Positions 50,052 through 59,790 of a stretch of 64,000 bases of DNA are shown in pieces; the stretch's first letter is position 1; every line of letters starts with the position of its first letter. The stretch spans positions 1 to 64,000 of the forward strand of contig CAWAZD010000017.1 in assembly GCA_963786395.1 (NCBI GenBank), in the 5' to 3' direction. The stretch is from Fen-1301 sp963786395. Its GTDB lineage: Bacteria; Bacteroidota; Ignavibacteria; Ignavibacteriales; Ignavibacteriaceae. The notes under the pieces are model-generated. The model was not told where the DNA came from. It saw only the letters and a program-made list of their open reading frames with translations, and searched no databases. The translations under genes and the position numbers were made by a program.

Positions 50052-52947
50052 TCAAAAACTCCAATATGCTGATAAGGTCACACCTATTGAGTTATAATTA
50101 GAATCAAAGCGATAAGTACTCCCCACAGAAATCCTTCCTTGAATTATAAATGCAGCTATTGGATTGTATGTTGCATTAGCGTATGCTTCTCTTATTATAA
50201 AATCTGAAGCAGGAATATACCCAAGACGGCCGCCAATCATAACTTTGAAGGGCTTATTTTCTATAGCCTTCCAGTCTGACCATATGCTGTGCGATTGATA
50301 ATCCTGAGGTGAATAATATTCTGGGCTTACATATGAAAAATTCTGATATTCGTATTCATAACCAATCATAACAGATTTGTAAAACTCTTTCCCAATCTTC
50401 GCCTGGAATTGGTTTGCTGCATTACCATCTGTTACTGTTAGATAAGTAAAATAACTGGAAACTCTGATACCCGATTTGCTCTGCCAGTAGCCCATAAATT
50501 TAAATATGTCGGCATTACTATTAAAGGAAAGAAATGGAGAAAACAAGATAATTCTGGCATCATTGGTTTCATATGAACCGTAAATCAGTAATGTTTCCGG
50601 ATCTTCATATTTCAACATTACATCATTAATGCTTTTTCTTTCAAGAGAATTTGATCTGACAGTACCATAACCCGTTGATCCGGAAATATAATCCGAAAAT
50701 CTTAAGTATAGGTTGCCCTTAAATGTGGTGAACCTGTTCCCGCTTGTATTTGAGGAAATTGTTGTTCTCCCAAATGTTGCACCTATCGATATTAAATTAT
50801 TTAATCCCCAGTAATATACTACCACCGCCTGTTGATAATTCAAATCCATGATTATCACTGTAATAAGCATAATTTGGTGATAATTGCAATTCTACCAAAT
50901 CCGCTTACTAATCTTGCCCAGCCGGTCTCAGGCAGCCAATGATATCTTAAATTAAGGGCTGTAGTTTGTACGGAATCAAGCACCATTGTTGTATCTTTAA
51001 TGTGCGTGTCTATTTCATGTAGAACATTCCTTGCCTTTTTGAATTCATGTATCTGTAAATAGGAATCCGTCAAATATAGATTTATATCAAAATCATTTGG
51101 ATTCTTTTCTGCAAGTCTTGAAAATTCTTCTAATGACCTTGTCGAATCTCCCTTGTAATAGTATAACTTCGCACGATCGACATCAACATCCTGATCATAT
51201 TCCTTGTTTAATATGTTATTATAAATAGATATTGCATCATCATATTTTTTTACATTAATTTTTACAGAGGCATATTCAAGAAGTAGGTTCTTTTCGGGAT
51301 TATCGAGTTTACTCATAATTTCATCATATTTAGTCTCAGCTCCTTGGAAATCCCCATTATCTGTAAGTTTGGCTACTTCCCCGCGTTTTCTATTTAACTC
51401 TTTTTCACTTTCCTGCAGTCTCCATCCATTAAGAAAATGTTCACAGCCTATAACTTCACTATTATTAGGAGCAACTATCTTTGCTAATGAAAAATAATGA
51501 TCTGCTTCTGAAAAATTACTTATCCTGGTATTGAGGTATACCATTGCCAATAAACCTGTTAGATTTTTCGGATCTTCTTTTAAGATTTTTTTAAGATCTT
51601 TTATTGCAGGGTCTATCTCTTCAGGAGTAGAATTGACTAATCCTACCAGCAAATCTTCAAATAACCTGTATTCCTTATTTTCAGGAGAGTATTTTAGTAA
51701 AATTGTCATTTGATTGAAGGCTAAATCCATTTTTAAGTTTTCAGCTAATAGTTTAGCCATTGTAAATCGTACATCAAGTGCCTCCCCTTCTTTTACAGTA
51801 TTTAGATATTTAGTTAATACGTCCGTTGCATTATCGTAATCCATTATATGAGAATACCCTTCTGCCAATCTCACTGCAGATTCTTTATCATTATTATTTT
51901 TGTTAAACTTTTCTAAATAAATCATTAATATAGTCCTTATACACACTATCCCTTGTCTTATCAACTGAATCGTATTTTGATTTAAATCTTTCCTGGTTAG
52001 CAATCTCTTTAGACTGCTGCAAAATAAGCAGCTGCGAATAAGCTTCTTCTATTCTCTTATATTTTACTAGTTCATCAATAAGAGCAAACCTTGTTTCATT
52101 ATTTTCAGGATTGTTTTTAAGGATCCGGTAATACCTGTCTATTGGAAATCCCGGTTTTCCACCTCGTAGTCCTTTCCCATATCTATATGAAGTATCGTTG
52201 ACTGTATAGATATAACCATTCCCTTTAGCCTGATCTAGTCCATCCATAGCTTCCTTAAAATATGGCTTTATTGCAAGTGCTTTTTCAAATGCGTCTATTG
52301 CAATTTTGTTTTTACCAAGCCATAATTCAAAATAACCAAACCTTGACCAAAGCCTTTGGTCGGTTGGATATTGTTCTGTGTATTTTTTTAATATCGGTTC
52401 TCCTTTCTGTATATGATTATTTTTAGCCAGGATTTCCGTATACCTGATGATTTCGTCAGGAGATGCATTTTCTAGAGCAAGATATTTATCATACCATTCC
52501 TCTGCAGTTAACCATTCACCAAGGTTCTTATATGACTTACCTATTTCAAGATAATTAATAGGTCGTTTGGAATTTATTGCTATTTCTCTTTTATGCCCTT
52601 CAATTTTATTATACAACAATTTATACCATGCATCAGTGGAACGTGCAAGATTCTGGTTTATTTCATTATTGTTGGATTTAAGTTTACGTGCACTACGAAA
52701 ATCATAAACTGCTATTTCATACTGATTTCTTTTCTCATAACATAACCCACGAAGATTATATCCTTCTGCTTCTTGCGGATGTGCCGAAACATAACGGTTT
52801 AGTAAATCGATAGCTTCACCATATCTGCCGGCTTTCATCTCTGATTGTGCCTCATATTTTAAAGCATCTGCCTGACCCTGTGAATATACGGGCACTGTCT
52901 ATTATAATCAAGAATAGAATAACTGCCTTAAAGAATGATCTTTTCAT
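50052..52947 (-). CDS. TPR / outer-membrane beta-barrel polysaccharide export porin, copy A (four frameshifts)
   Basis: Repaired length 963 residues, close to the 972 of its paralogue at 55278-58196. Single-base insertions near 52892, 51913, 50882 and 50807 break it. The N-terminus is a signal peptide (MKRSFFKAVILFLIIIDS) starting at 52947. Many TPR repeats fill the first ~650 residues ('RYGEAIDLLNRYVSAHPQEA' opens the first). The last ~270 residues form a beta-barrel of YaiO/PgaA type ending in an aromatic residue (SAYWSF). This TPR-plus-barrel layout is that of PgaA and BcsC, which carry polysaccharide across periplasm and outer membrane. The KaiC-like gene ends 7 bp upstream. Confidence 0.8.
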
Positions 52948-52954
52948 TTTACTT

Positions 52955-53710
52955 TTAAATTTGTTCGCTAATTAATCTGGGGTTTGTAATTGAATCAGAA
53001 AATACATTATCCGGGACTTCCAAAATAAATCCCTTTGCCCCTTCAATTTTATACTGGCTTGTAAACTTCCCTTCATTATGCCCAATATTGGGGACAATAA
53101 TAATTTCACCTTGAGGGAATCCTTCGTTTTCCTTTTTGAATAAATAAATAATTCCCGTTGAGCAGGAGATTAATACATCTACAATTACTTTTGCAGGTTC
53201 AGACGCTGGTTCACGCAATACAAATAAACTAATTATACCTGCATCTTCTATTGTTTCAATTAATCCCTGATAGGTTTCTCTCAAAACATGAGGATCATTA
53301 AATCCTATTAATGGAGTTATTTCATCAAAGACAATTTTATTAGGTTTGAATTCCTCTACAATTTTATTAATATCTCTGAGAAATTCCGCCAAATAACTGT
53401 CATTAGAATTATACTCAATATAATTATCAGGAATCGCCACCTTCACTATTATAATCAGGTTCTCGTCCATGTAATGCTCAAGGTCTATATCCATTGAGGC
53501 TGCAAGTATCATTAATTCCTTGGGCCTGACACTTGAAAAATATAAGCAAACTTGTTTTTGTTTTGCACATTCTATCGCGTATTGTAAAGCCAAAAAACTT
53601 CTACCTGATTTCCTCGGCCCAATTAAAAGATATGAACTACTATTATAAAACCCTCCCCATTTCTCATCAACTAATGAGATCCCTGTCGGTTGAATATTTA
53701 CTCTGTTCAT
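52955..53710 (-). CDS. KaiC/RecA-fold protein with inactivated ATPase site, short form
   Basis: 251 residues consisting only of the RecA/KaiC-like core. The family entry 'PTGISLVDEKWGGF' and Walker B 'KIVFDEITPLIGF' (Asp129/Glu130) are clear. Walker A reads GPRKSGRS, with Arg37 where Lys is required, and the strand that carries the catalytic Glu pair in KaiC ('YFSSVRP', residues 57-63) has Ser-Ser instead. ATP hydrolysis is therefore unlikely. The paralogue at 58205-59446 shares both changes. It lies 7 bp before the porin gene, and the same pairing recurs in copy B. Confidence 0.8.
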   Translation of the reverse strand: MNRVNIQPTGISLVDEKWGGFYNSSSYLLIGPRKSGRSFLALQYAIECAKQKQVCLYFSSVRPKELMILAASMDIDLEHYMDENLIIIVKVAIPDNYIEYNSNDSYLAEFLRDINKIVEEFKPNKIVFDEITPLIGFNDPHVLRETYQGLIETIEDAGIISLFVLREPASEPAKVIVDVLISCSTGIIYLFKKENEGFPQGEIIIVPNIGHNEGKFTSQYKIEGAKGFILEVPDNVFSDSITNPRLISEQI

Positions 53711-53893
53711 AATACTATATCTATTTTTCTATAGTAATATGACTAAAAGTGTGCCGGATTACTATTTCCCCATAATTTCATCAATTTCTATATAATCCTT
53801 TATTTAGTGAGACATTTTCCCTGGCATTGTCTTAAATCGTTACATCTTACTTAATAAGCTTTTACTCCCTGGTTATTCTTTTAAAACAAAAAA

Positions 53894-53917
53894 ACGGTCA
53901 CGACTTACCGTGACCGT
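53894..53917 (-). terminator. Terminator after the SGNH hydrolase gene
   Basis: A 9-bp perfect stem (ACGGTCACG with CGTGACCGT) and a 6-nt loop, followed on the minus strand by seven T. It is 27 bp past the stop at 53944. Confidence 0.85.
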
Positions 53918-53943
53918 CCTTGAATTTCTAATATAAGTTATAT

Positions 53944-55146
53944 TTATTTAACATTTAATATGGCTTCAGTCAGCATGTCCGCAATTAACTTCCCACCAGT
54001 ATCCGAGAAATGAGAATAATCCTTACGACCAAATCCTTGATTTACCCAATCGTTCATGGAATTCTCCCCCCCCATAGCCTCAAAACAGTTCCAAAATGCA
54101 ATTCCCGTTTGCTGAGCTATAATTTTTTGTTCAGCCAATACCATAAGTATAGATGGGTCTGTAACAAATTTGGTACCTTTTTTAAAAACGCGATCATTCA
54201 CACTTATAAGCAGAAATGCAGCATCTGGGAAAATTTGTTTAAGATTGTTAATAACCTTAATCATTTTGTTCCTGTACCAGATGTAATTAGTCTTCTCAGG
54301 TGATGCGACATTCACTCCATAATTTAGAATTATCAACTTATAATTCAGCGTTTTGTTGAAGTCAAAAAGAAGATTTTTTGGTATATCATCAAGCGATACT
54401 CCGGAGTTACCCCTTATAGGGAAATTGTCTACATATACTCCATTTCCATTCTCGAGGCTGCAGCCAAAAAAGTTCATGTCACCGCATCCGTTAAACTGAA
54501 ACTTCACAGAGGTAGCATCAAATGATGCATTGATGGCTGATTCCATCACATTTGAGCCTGGATTCAATTTGAGATTCTGCATTCCTCCGTTATTAAGCGA
54601 ATATGTTGCTTTACAATTACCATTTGCATCATTGTAAAATAACCTTATCTGCTTAAAATTCTTGCTCGAATTCTTAAAATTTGTTCCTTCATATTTTACC
54701 CAACTGTTACCCTTCGATTTAGCTACTGTCCCGGCTATACCCATAGGATAGTTCTTTAAATTGCGTGTAAATAATGAGGCCCATTCCCAGTCAGCATCAT
54801 TAAAAGTATGTTTGGTGGTGCTTTTTGTGGCAATGTCATCAGAACACACTGATTGGAATCCTGCTCCCTCTCCACCGAATTTTTTCTGTAGATCATCTCT
54901 GATATCGCATGTAATTACGTCACCCCAATTAATAGAATCTCCGAAATGTGCAACCCTTATCTTTTTTGATTTCGATTCATTTAATGCATTCAGAAATTTC
55001 TTCATCTGGTTTGTATCGCCGGTAATCGGAACTTTTTTCCCTAATGGAGCATTAGGATTTACTGCTCCTTTTAAGTGGGGACTAAACATAATTATAAATG
55101 ATAATAACACTGCGGTTATTAAAATTGGCATTCTCCTTTTAATCAT
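53944..55146 (-). CDS. Exported SGNH/GDSL hydrolase
   Basis: 400 residues with a signal peptide (MPILITAVLLSFIIMF). Block I 'VAHFGDSINWGDVITCDIR' holds the nucleophile Ser, block III 'ILNYGVNVAS' the Asn, and block V 'KDYSHFSDTGG' the Asp-His pair, so the enzyme looks active. An inserted beta-sandwich domain separates block I from the rest. Proteins of this type act as O-acetyl transferases or esterases on exopolysaccharide or peptidoglycan; sited between two porin/KaiC-like units, it probably edits the polymer. Confidence 0.8.
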   Translation of the reverse strand: MIKRRMPILITAVLLSFIIMFSPHLKGAVNPNAPLGKKVPITGDTNQMKKFLNALNESKSKKIRVAHFGDSINWGDVITCDIRDDLQKKFGGEGAGFQSVCSDDIATKSTTKHTFNDADWEWASLFTRNLKNYPMGIAGTVAKSKGNSWVKYEGTNFKNSSKNFKQIRLFYNDANGNCKATYSLNNGGMQNLKLNPGSNVMESAINASFDATSVKFQFNGCGDMNFFGCSLENGNGVYVDNFPIRGNSGVSLDDIPKNLLFDFNKTLNYKLIILNYGVNVASPEKTNYIWYRNKMIKVINNLKQIFPDAAFLLISVNDRVFKKGTKFVTDPSILMVLAEQKIIAQQTGIAFWNCFEAMGGENSMNDWVNQGFGRKDYSHFSDTGGKLIADMLTEAILNVK

Positions 55147-55277
55147 TAGATCGGCTCCTAATTTTATTTTCTTGAAAAGTACTCTCTAAAACTAATATAT
55201 TTTTAAATAAAAGTCTTGCGCAGATTTAGTTGCTGCATATATAAATTGTTTTCTTTATTCAAATTTTGTCCTGTCAT

Positions 55278-58196
55278 TTAAAATATCGCAAGATAACAAG
55301 CTATATATCCCGCTAAGAAATTATAACTTGAGGAATATCTGACTGAACTGGCACCGGTAATTCTTCCTTTTATTGTTAATATCTGAATGGGATTATATTG
55401 TACTTCTCCGTATATCTCTCTCAATATAAAATCATTCGCAGGTACATATCCTATTTTACCACCTAGCGTAAAATCTACCTCCTGGTCTTTGTATATTTTC
55501 CAGTCAGCCCAGAGACTGTGCGAATTATAGTTCTGAGGTGAATAATACAGACTCGAAGTTTTCAAATAATTTACCCAATTATATTCATAACCAACTACGA
55601 TACTTTCATTAACCGATTTACCAACCCTTAACTGAAAATCGTTACCGGCGTTATTATCATCTTTTACATTAATATAACTGAACCATCCTGATAATACAAA
55701 GCCATTAGAAAATTTATAATTCCCGTTTACCCTAAATAAACTTGCTGCGGTATTGGAATTCATTAGGTAAGGTGAATACATAAGTACTCTTGCATCATTT
55801 TTCTCAAATAAAACACCTAATCCAAATACCTCTTTCTTTTCATATCGCGCATTTAGTTGTATCACGTTTTCGCGGATATTTAACAATGTACTTGTTGTCC
55901 CTAATCCTACTGATGCTGTATATCCACCATCGCTGAATAATAAATGCCCGAGGAATGATGTAAGATTCCTGCTGTAATTACTCCCGCTGGGACTATATGA
56001 AATGTTATACCTTAAATATGAAGCTCCAATTGAAAAATGCGGTATTAAACCAGTTTCAACTCTGCCGCCATAACTTGAAAATGTAAAATTCTGGTTGTCA
56101 CTATATATTGTTACAATAGGTGCCAGTGCAATATACCCTAATATTGATGCACCATTACTACCATATTCATTTGAAAGATAGTTAAGGCGAGTCTGAAAAA
56201 CATTTATTTGGCTTGAATCAAAGACTACAATGTTTTTTCTGTTTGCATCTATCAGTGATGTATAAAGATCTCTTGCATCGTCATTCTTTTTCATCTTTTC
56301 ATATGTATCACCAAGATAATAATTTACATTGTAATCATATGGATTCTGTCTCTTAAGTGACTGTAATTCATCCAGCGCTTTTAATGTATCACCTTCATTA
56401 AGATAATTTAAAGCCTTAAGTGATGAAACTTCAATATCAGGCCCGAATTCTAATGCTTTATCATATAATTTATTTGCATCACCAAATCTTTTTGCGGCAA
56501 TATAATATGTTGTACCTTCAAGAAGAATGTTTTTGTCAGGCTTTTCTACCTTTGTCATAATTTCATCAAATTTCGCCGCTGCTAAATCAATTTTCCCGTC
56601 TTCTGATAATTTACCCGCTGCGCTACGCAAATCTAAAATATCTCTTTCATTCTTTACCAATATTCTAAAATTTATATAATTATCCATCGCCTCAATATCT
56701 CTAGAACTCATTTTAAGTGCTTTGGCTTTATCAAAATATAAAATTGCTTCGTTTATGTTTCCTTTCCCTGCATTAAGCTGCACCATACATAAAAGAGAAG
56801 GCAAATTATTAGGATCGTCTTTCAATATATCTTTCAATAGCTCTTTGGCTAACTCAATTTCTTCAGGTTTTGCATCCAGTATATTCCAACCTATCAACTG
56901 CGCTTTAAGTAATTTGTATTTTTTATTATTGGGATCATATTTCCTCAAAATAGCAACCTGATTAAATGCATCATCCCATTTATAACTCCACCCATCGTAT
57001 TTTGTCAACTGATACCTCACATCCAGTCCTTCACTTTCATTAACGGTAGCAAGATATTTCCCAAGTACATCTATCGCACTGTCAAAATCATACAGATATT
57101 CATAACTATTCGCCAGTTTTATTGCAGCTTCTTTGTCATTATTATTTTTCTGGAATTTCTCTGAATCCACAGCTATCGTGGATTTGTACAAACTATCTCT
57201 ATAGTTGTTAATGAAATTTTGTCTGTCCTTAAATCGGTCGCTTTTCGCCACATCCTCTTTGCCTTGTAAAATGTAAAGCTGCTCTAATGATTCTTCAAAC
57301 CTGTCATGTTTCACTAATTCATCAATTAGTGCAAACCTGGTTTCGGTATCATCAGGTTTATTTTTCAACATTTTGTAGTATTTGTCTATAGCATATTCCT
57401 GAGGTTTCTTGCCTTTAGGTCCTTTACCATATCGATATGAAGTATCATTAACGGTATAAATATAACCGTTACCTTTTGCCTGGTCCAGTCCATCCATTGC
57501 TTCTTTGAAGAACGGCTTCAATCCCAAAGCCTGCTCAAAGGCATAAATTGCATTTTTTGTTTTACCGAGCCATAATTCAAAATATCCATACCTTGACCAT
57601 AATCTTTGGTCAGTTGGATATTTTTCAGTAAACCGTTTTAAAATCGGCTCCCCTTTGGAAATATGATTATTTTTAGCCAATATCTCTGTATATCTTATAA
57701 TCTCGTCGGATGATGTCTCTTCCATAGCTAGATATTTATCATACCATTCTTCGGCAGTTATCCATTCGCCTAAATTCTTATATGATTTCCCTATTTCAAG
57801 ATAATTAACAGCTTTTTTGGGAAATAGTGCAATTTCCCTTTTGTGTCCTTCAATTTTATTATATAATAATTTGTACCAGGCATCTGTGGCTCTTGCCAGG
57901 TTTTTATTTATTTCTGAGTTTTGGGAAAGGAGTTTTCTTGCAGATCTAAAATCATAAACCGCCATTTCAAATTGAGCTCTTTTTTCATAACATAATCCAC
58001 GAAGATTATATCCTTCTGCTTCTTGTGGATGAGCTGATATATAACGATTTAAAAGATCTATCGCCTCCCCATATCTTCCAAATTGCATCTGTTTAATTGC
58101 TTCAGGTTTTAACGCATCAGGCTGACCCTGGCCTATTATTACAGGAGACAGAAACATCATTAGGAACATCACTGTTGTAATAATTTTATTTATCAT
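55278..58196 (-). CDS. TPR / outer-membrane beta-barrel polysaccharide export porin, copy B
   Basis: 972 residues, intact. Signal peptide MINKIITTVMFLMMFLSP, then TPR repeats over about residues 30-690, then a beta-barrel with 'YYSPQNYNSHSLWADWKIY' near residue 875. The first ~310 residues are highly similar to copy A (for example 'TEILAKNNHISKGEPILKRF' against 'TEILAKNNHIQKGEPILKKY'), the barrels much less so. PgaA/BcsC-like architecture. The KaiC-GGDEF-like gene ends 8 bp upstream. Confidence 0.85.
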   Translation of the reverse strand: MINKIITTVMFLMMFLSPVIIGQGQPDALKPEAIKQMQFGRYGEAIDLLNRYISAHPQEAEGYNLRGLCYEKRAQFEMAVYDFRSARKLLSQNSEINKNLARATDAWYKLLYNKIEGHKREIALFPKKAVNYLEIGKSYKNLGEWITAEEWYDKYLAMEETSSDEIIRYTEILAKNNHISKGEPILKRFTEKYPTDQRLWSRYGYFELWLGKTKNAIYAFEQALGLKPFFKEAMDGLDQAKGNGYIYTVNDTSYRYGKGPKGKKPQEYAIDKYYKMLKNKPDDTETRFALIDELVKHDRFEESLEQLYILQGKEDVAKSDRFKDRQNFINNYRDSLYKSTIAVDSEKFQKNNNDKEAAIKLANSYEYLYDFDSAIDVLGKYLATVNESEGLDVRYQLTKYDGWSYKWDDAFNQVAILRKYDPNNKKYKLLKAQLIGWNILDAKPEEIELAKELLKDILKDDPNNLPSLLCMVQLNAGKGNINEAILYFDKAKALKMSSRDIEAMDNYINFRILVKNERDILDLRSAAGKLSEDGKIDLAAAKFDEIMTKVEKPDKNILLEGTTYYIAAKRFGDANKLYDKALEFGPDIEVSSLKALNYLNEGDTLKALDELQSLKRQNPYDYNVNYYLGDTYEKMKKNDDARDLYTSLIDANRKNIVVFDSSQINVFQTRLNYLSNEYGSNGASILGYIALAPIVTIYSDNQNFTFSSYGGRVETGLIPHFSIGASYLRYNISYSPSGSNYSRNLTSFLGHLLFSDGGYTASVGLGTTSTLLNIRENVIQLNARYEKKEVFGLGVLFEKNDARVLMYSPYLMNSNTAASLFRVNGNYKFSNGFVLSGWFSYINVKDDNNAGNDFQLRVGKSVNESIVVGYEYNWVNYLKTSSLYYSPQNYNSHSLWADWKIYKDQEVDFTLGGKIGYVPANDFILREIYGEVQYNPIQILTIKGRITGASSVRYSSSYNFLAGYIACYLAIF

Positions 58197-58204
58197 TATT
58201 ATAA

Positions 58205-59446
58205 TTAAATACCAAATTTATTGTTTACCTGAGGTTCTTCTGTTGTCAGATGGTCAAAAAGATCATCGGCGTTTTGAATGTTTTCATCAACTTTTATCGC
58301 GTAAACTGATATATAGGGTACTACTGATTTTAAATAATTAGGATCAGTATTTGAAAGGTTACTTTTAACCTTGGAAATTAAGTTTAATATACTCTTTTGG
58401 TTCTCCTCTCTTGTAACTAATACTATTATTTTATTAGCAAGAACACATATTTTATCTTTTCTGTCTGTTGCAAGTCTGATAGCGTTCTGAAGCTGAGCAA
58501 CTGTTAACAACCCTTTTCTCTCCGCTTCTCCATCTAGTCTAAATGAAATTAAAGTGAATACCTGTCCTGTACTTTTGTAAAGTGCAATCTGATTGTTAAG
58601 AATAAGATTAAAATCATTTATACTATAAAAATTAGAATATGAAAATGCCTCTTCTGGTGCGTCAATATCAGCAAGTGATTTATATTTCCTCAATTTTGCA
58701 GCGGTCTCAGTTGTATTAAATTCTGACTTAGTTCCTTGCAGAATTTCTGTGGTTACTCCTTTATATGGTTCAATTATATATTTTGAAGTGAATTTCCCCT
58801 GCGTATGACCAATATTAGGTGTTATTATCATCTGACCCCCAGGTGTGTTACTTTCATTGTTCTCCTCTTTTTTTAGATAAACAATTCCGGTGGCAAATGA
58901 AGTTAATGTATTTATTATCGTTTCTGCAGCTGGTGTGGCAGGTTCACCTAAAACAAAAAGACTCGTAATGCCATGGTCTTCTATTTCTTCAGTTGTCCTT
59001 ACAAATGTTTCTTTTAATAAGTTAAGATTACTAAATCCAATAAACGGCGTTAATTCATCGAATACGATTTTAGCAGGTTGATATTGCTCCACAACAGTGT
59101 TAATATCATTTAAATATTCGGCTAAAAAATGATCAGGATCCGGAACATTGTATAAATCTGTGGGCGGAGCTACTTTAACTACTATAACTAAATTCTGATT
59201 CATATATTGCTGAAGGTCAAAATCAATTGAAGCTGCCTGAATCATAAGGTCTTTTGGTCGCATACTGGTAAAAAATAGGCAAACTTCTTTTTGTTTCGCA
59301 CTTTCTAATGCATATTGAAGCCCCAATAGTGTTCTTCCTGTTTTATGAGCTCCTATCAGCATATAGGTTCCACCTCTGTAAAATCCTCCCCAGGAAGAAT
59401 CAACCAAAGAAATCCCCGTTGGCAATAATTGAATTTTCTTTTTCAT
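58205..59446 (-). CDS. KaiC/RecA-fold pseudo-ATPase fused to a degenerate GGDEF-like domain (BcsE-like architecture)
   Basis: 413 residues. Residues 1-235 are the same KaiC-like core as the protein at 52955-53710: Walker A GAHKTGRT with Arg38 for Lys, Walker B 'KIVFDELTPFIGF', and 'FFTSMRP' replacing the catalytic Glu pair. Residues about 270-400 follow the strand/helix order of a GGDEF domain: 'VFTLISFRLDGE' as the first strand, then 'ATDRKDKICVLANKIIVLV' aligning with the R..D..aR.GGDEF.vl block, where GGDEF is LANKI, then 'VVPYISVYAIK' as the siGva strand. No cyclase residues remain. BcsE of cellulose synthases also joins a dead P-loop domain to a degenerate GGDEF, so c-di-GMP sensing is a plausible inference. 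Confidence 0.65.
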   Translation of the reverse strand: MKKKIQLLPTGISLVDSSWGGFYRGGTYMLIGAHKTGRTLLGLQYALESAKQKEVCLFFTSMRPKDLMIQAASIDFDLQQYMNQNLVIVVKVAPPTDLYNVPDPDHFLAEYLNDINTVVEQYQPAKIVFDELTPFIGFSNLNLLKETFVRTTEEIEDHGITSLFVLGEPATPAAETIINTLTSFATGIVYLKKEENNESNTPGGQMIITPNIGHTQGKFTSKYIIEPYKGVTTEILQGTKSEFNTTETAAKLRKYKSLADIDAPEEAFSYSNFYSINDFNLILNNQIALYKSTGQVFTLISFRLDGEAERKGLLTVAQLQNAIRLATDRKDKICVLANKIIVLVTREENQKSILNLISKVKSNLSNTDPNYLKSVVPYISVYAIKVDENIQNADDLFDHLTTEEPQVNNKFGI

Positions 59447-59605
59447 GACCTTATCTTATTTTTTTTAATAAATAGCCAAAAACTATGCCGGAACCTGTTT
59501 TTGTCCTTAGTATCTAAAAGTAAATTATTCTGTGAGCTAATTAGAGACATACTTTAAGTTGCTGTCTTATTATGACACAAGCCCAATTTCTCTCCCAAAT
59601 GAGAT

Positions 59606-59637
59606 AACCTTCGAGGTTTTCATCAACCTCGAAGGTT
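59606..59637. terminator. Strong hairpin, possible terminator
   Basis: A 13-bp perfect stem (AACCTTCGAGGTT with AACCTCGAAGGTT) and a 6-nt loop. TTTT follows on the plus strand, but on the minus strand, the direction of the GH9 gene, no long T run follows, so a terminator role is uncertain. Confidence 0.5.
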
Positions 59638-59703
59638 TTCCCTTATTTCGTTACTACTAATGTCCACACTCTTTAATAATTATTATCTTTCTGTTTGACT
59701 TTC

Positions 59704-59723
59704 ATCCCCGCGAAAGCGGGGAT
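59704..59723. repeat. Palindromic intergenic repeat, copy 4
   Basis: ATCCCCGC-GAAA-GCGGGGAT, perfect stem, identical to copy 2. Confidence 0.8.
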
Positions 59724-59790
59724 CCCTGTGGTTTTTCATAATTTTCTTCCTCCATTACTGCATCATTCCACTATTCCATTCTTCCACCAT

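Larger units (their letters stand above)
59447..59790. other. Intergenic gap with a hairpin and one palindromic repeat
   Basis: 344 bp between the GH9 gene stop and the KaiC-like gene start on the minus strand. It holds a 13-bp stem (59606-59637) and repeat copy 4. It should contain the promoter of the KaiC/porin unit, though none is clear. Confidence 0.5.

Noticed and set aside
52955..59446. KaiC-like genes as circadian clock components
   Set aside because: Each has a single domain with an inactivated P-loop, and there is no KaiA or KaiB; the setting is polysaccharide export.
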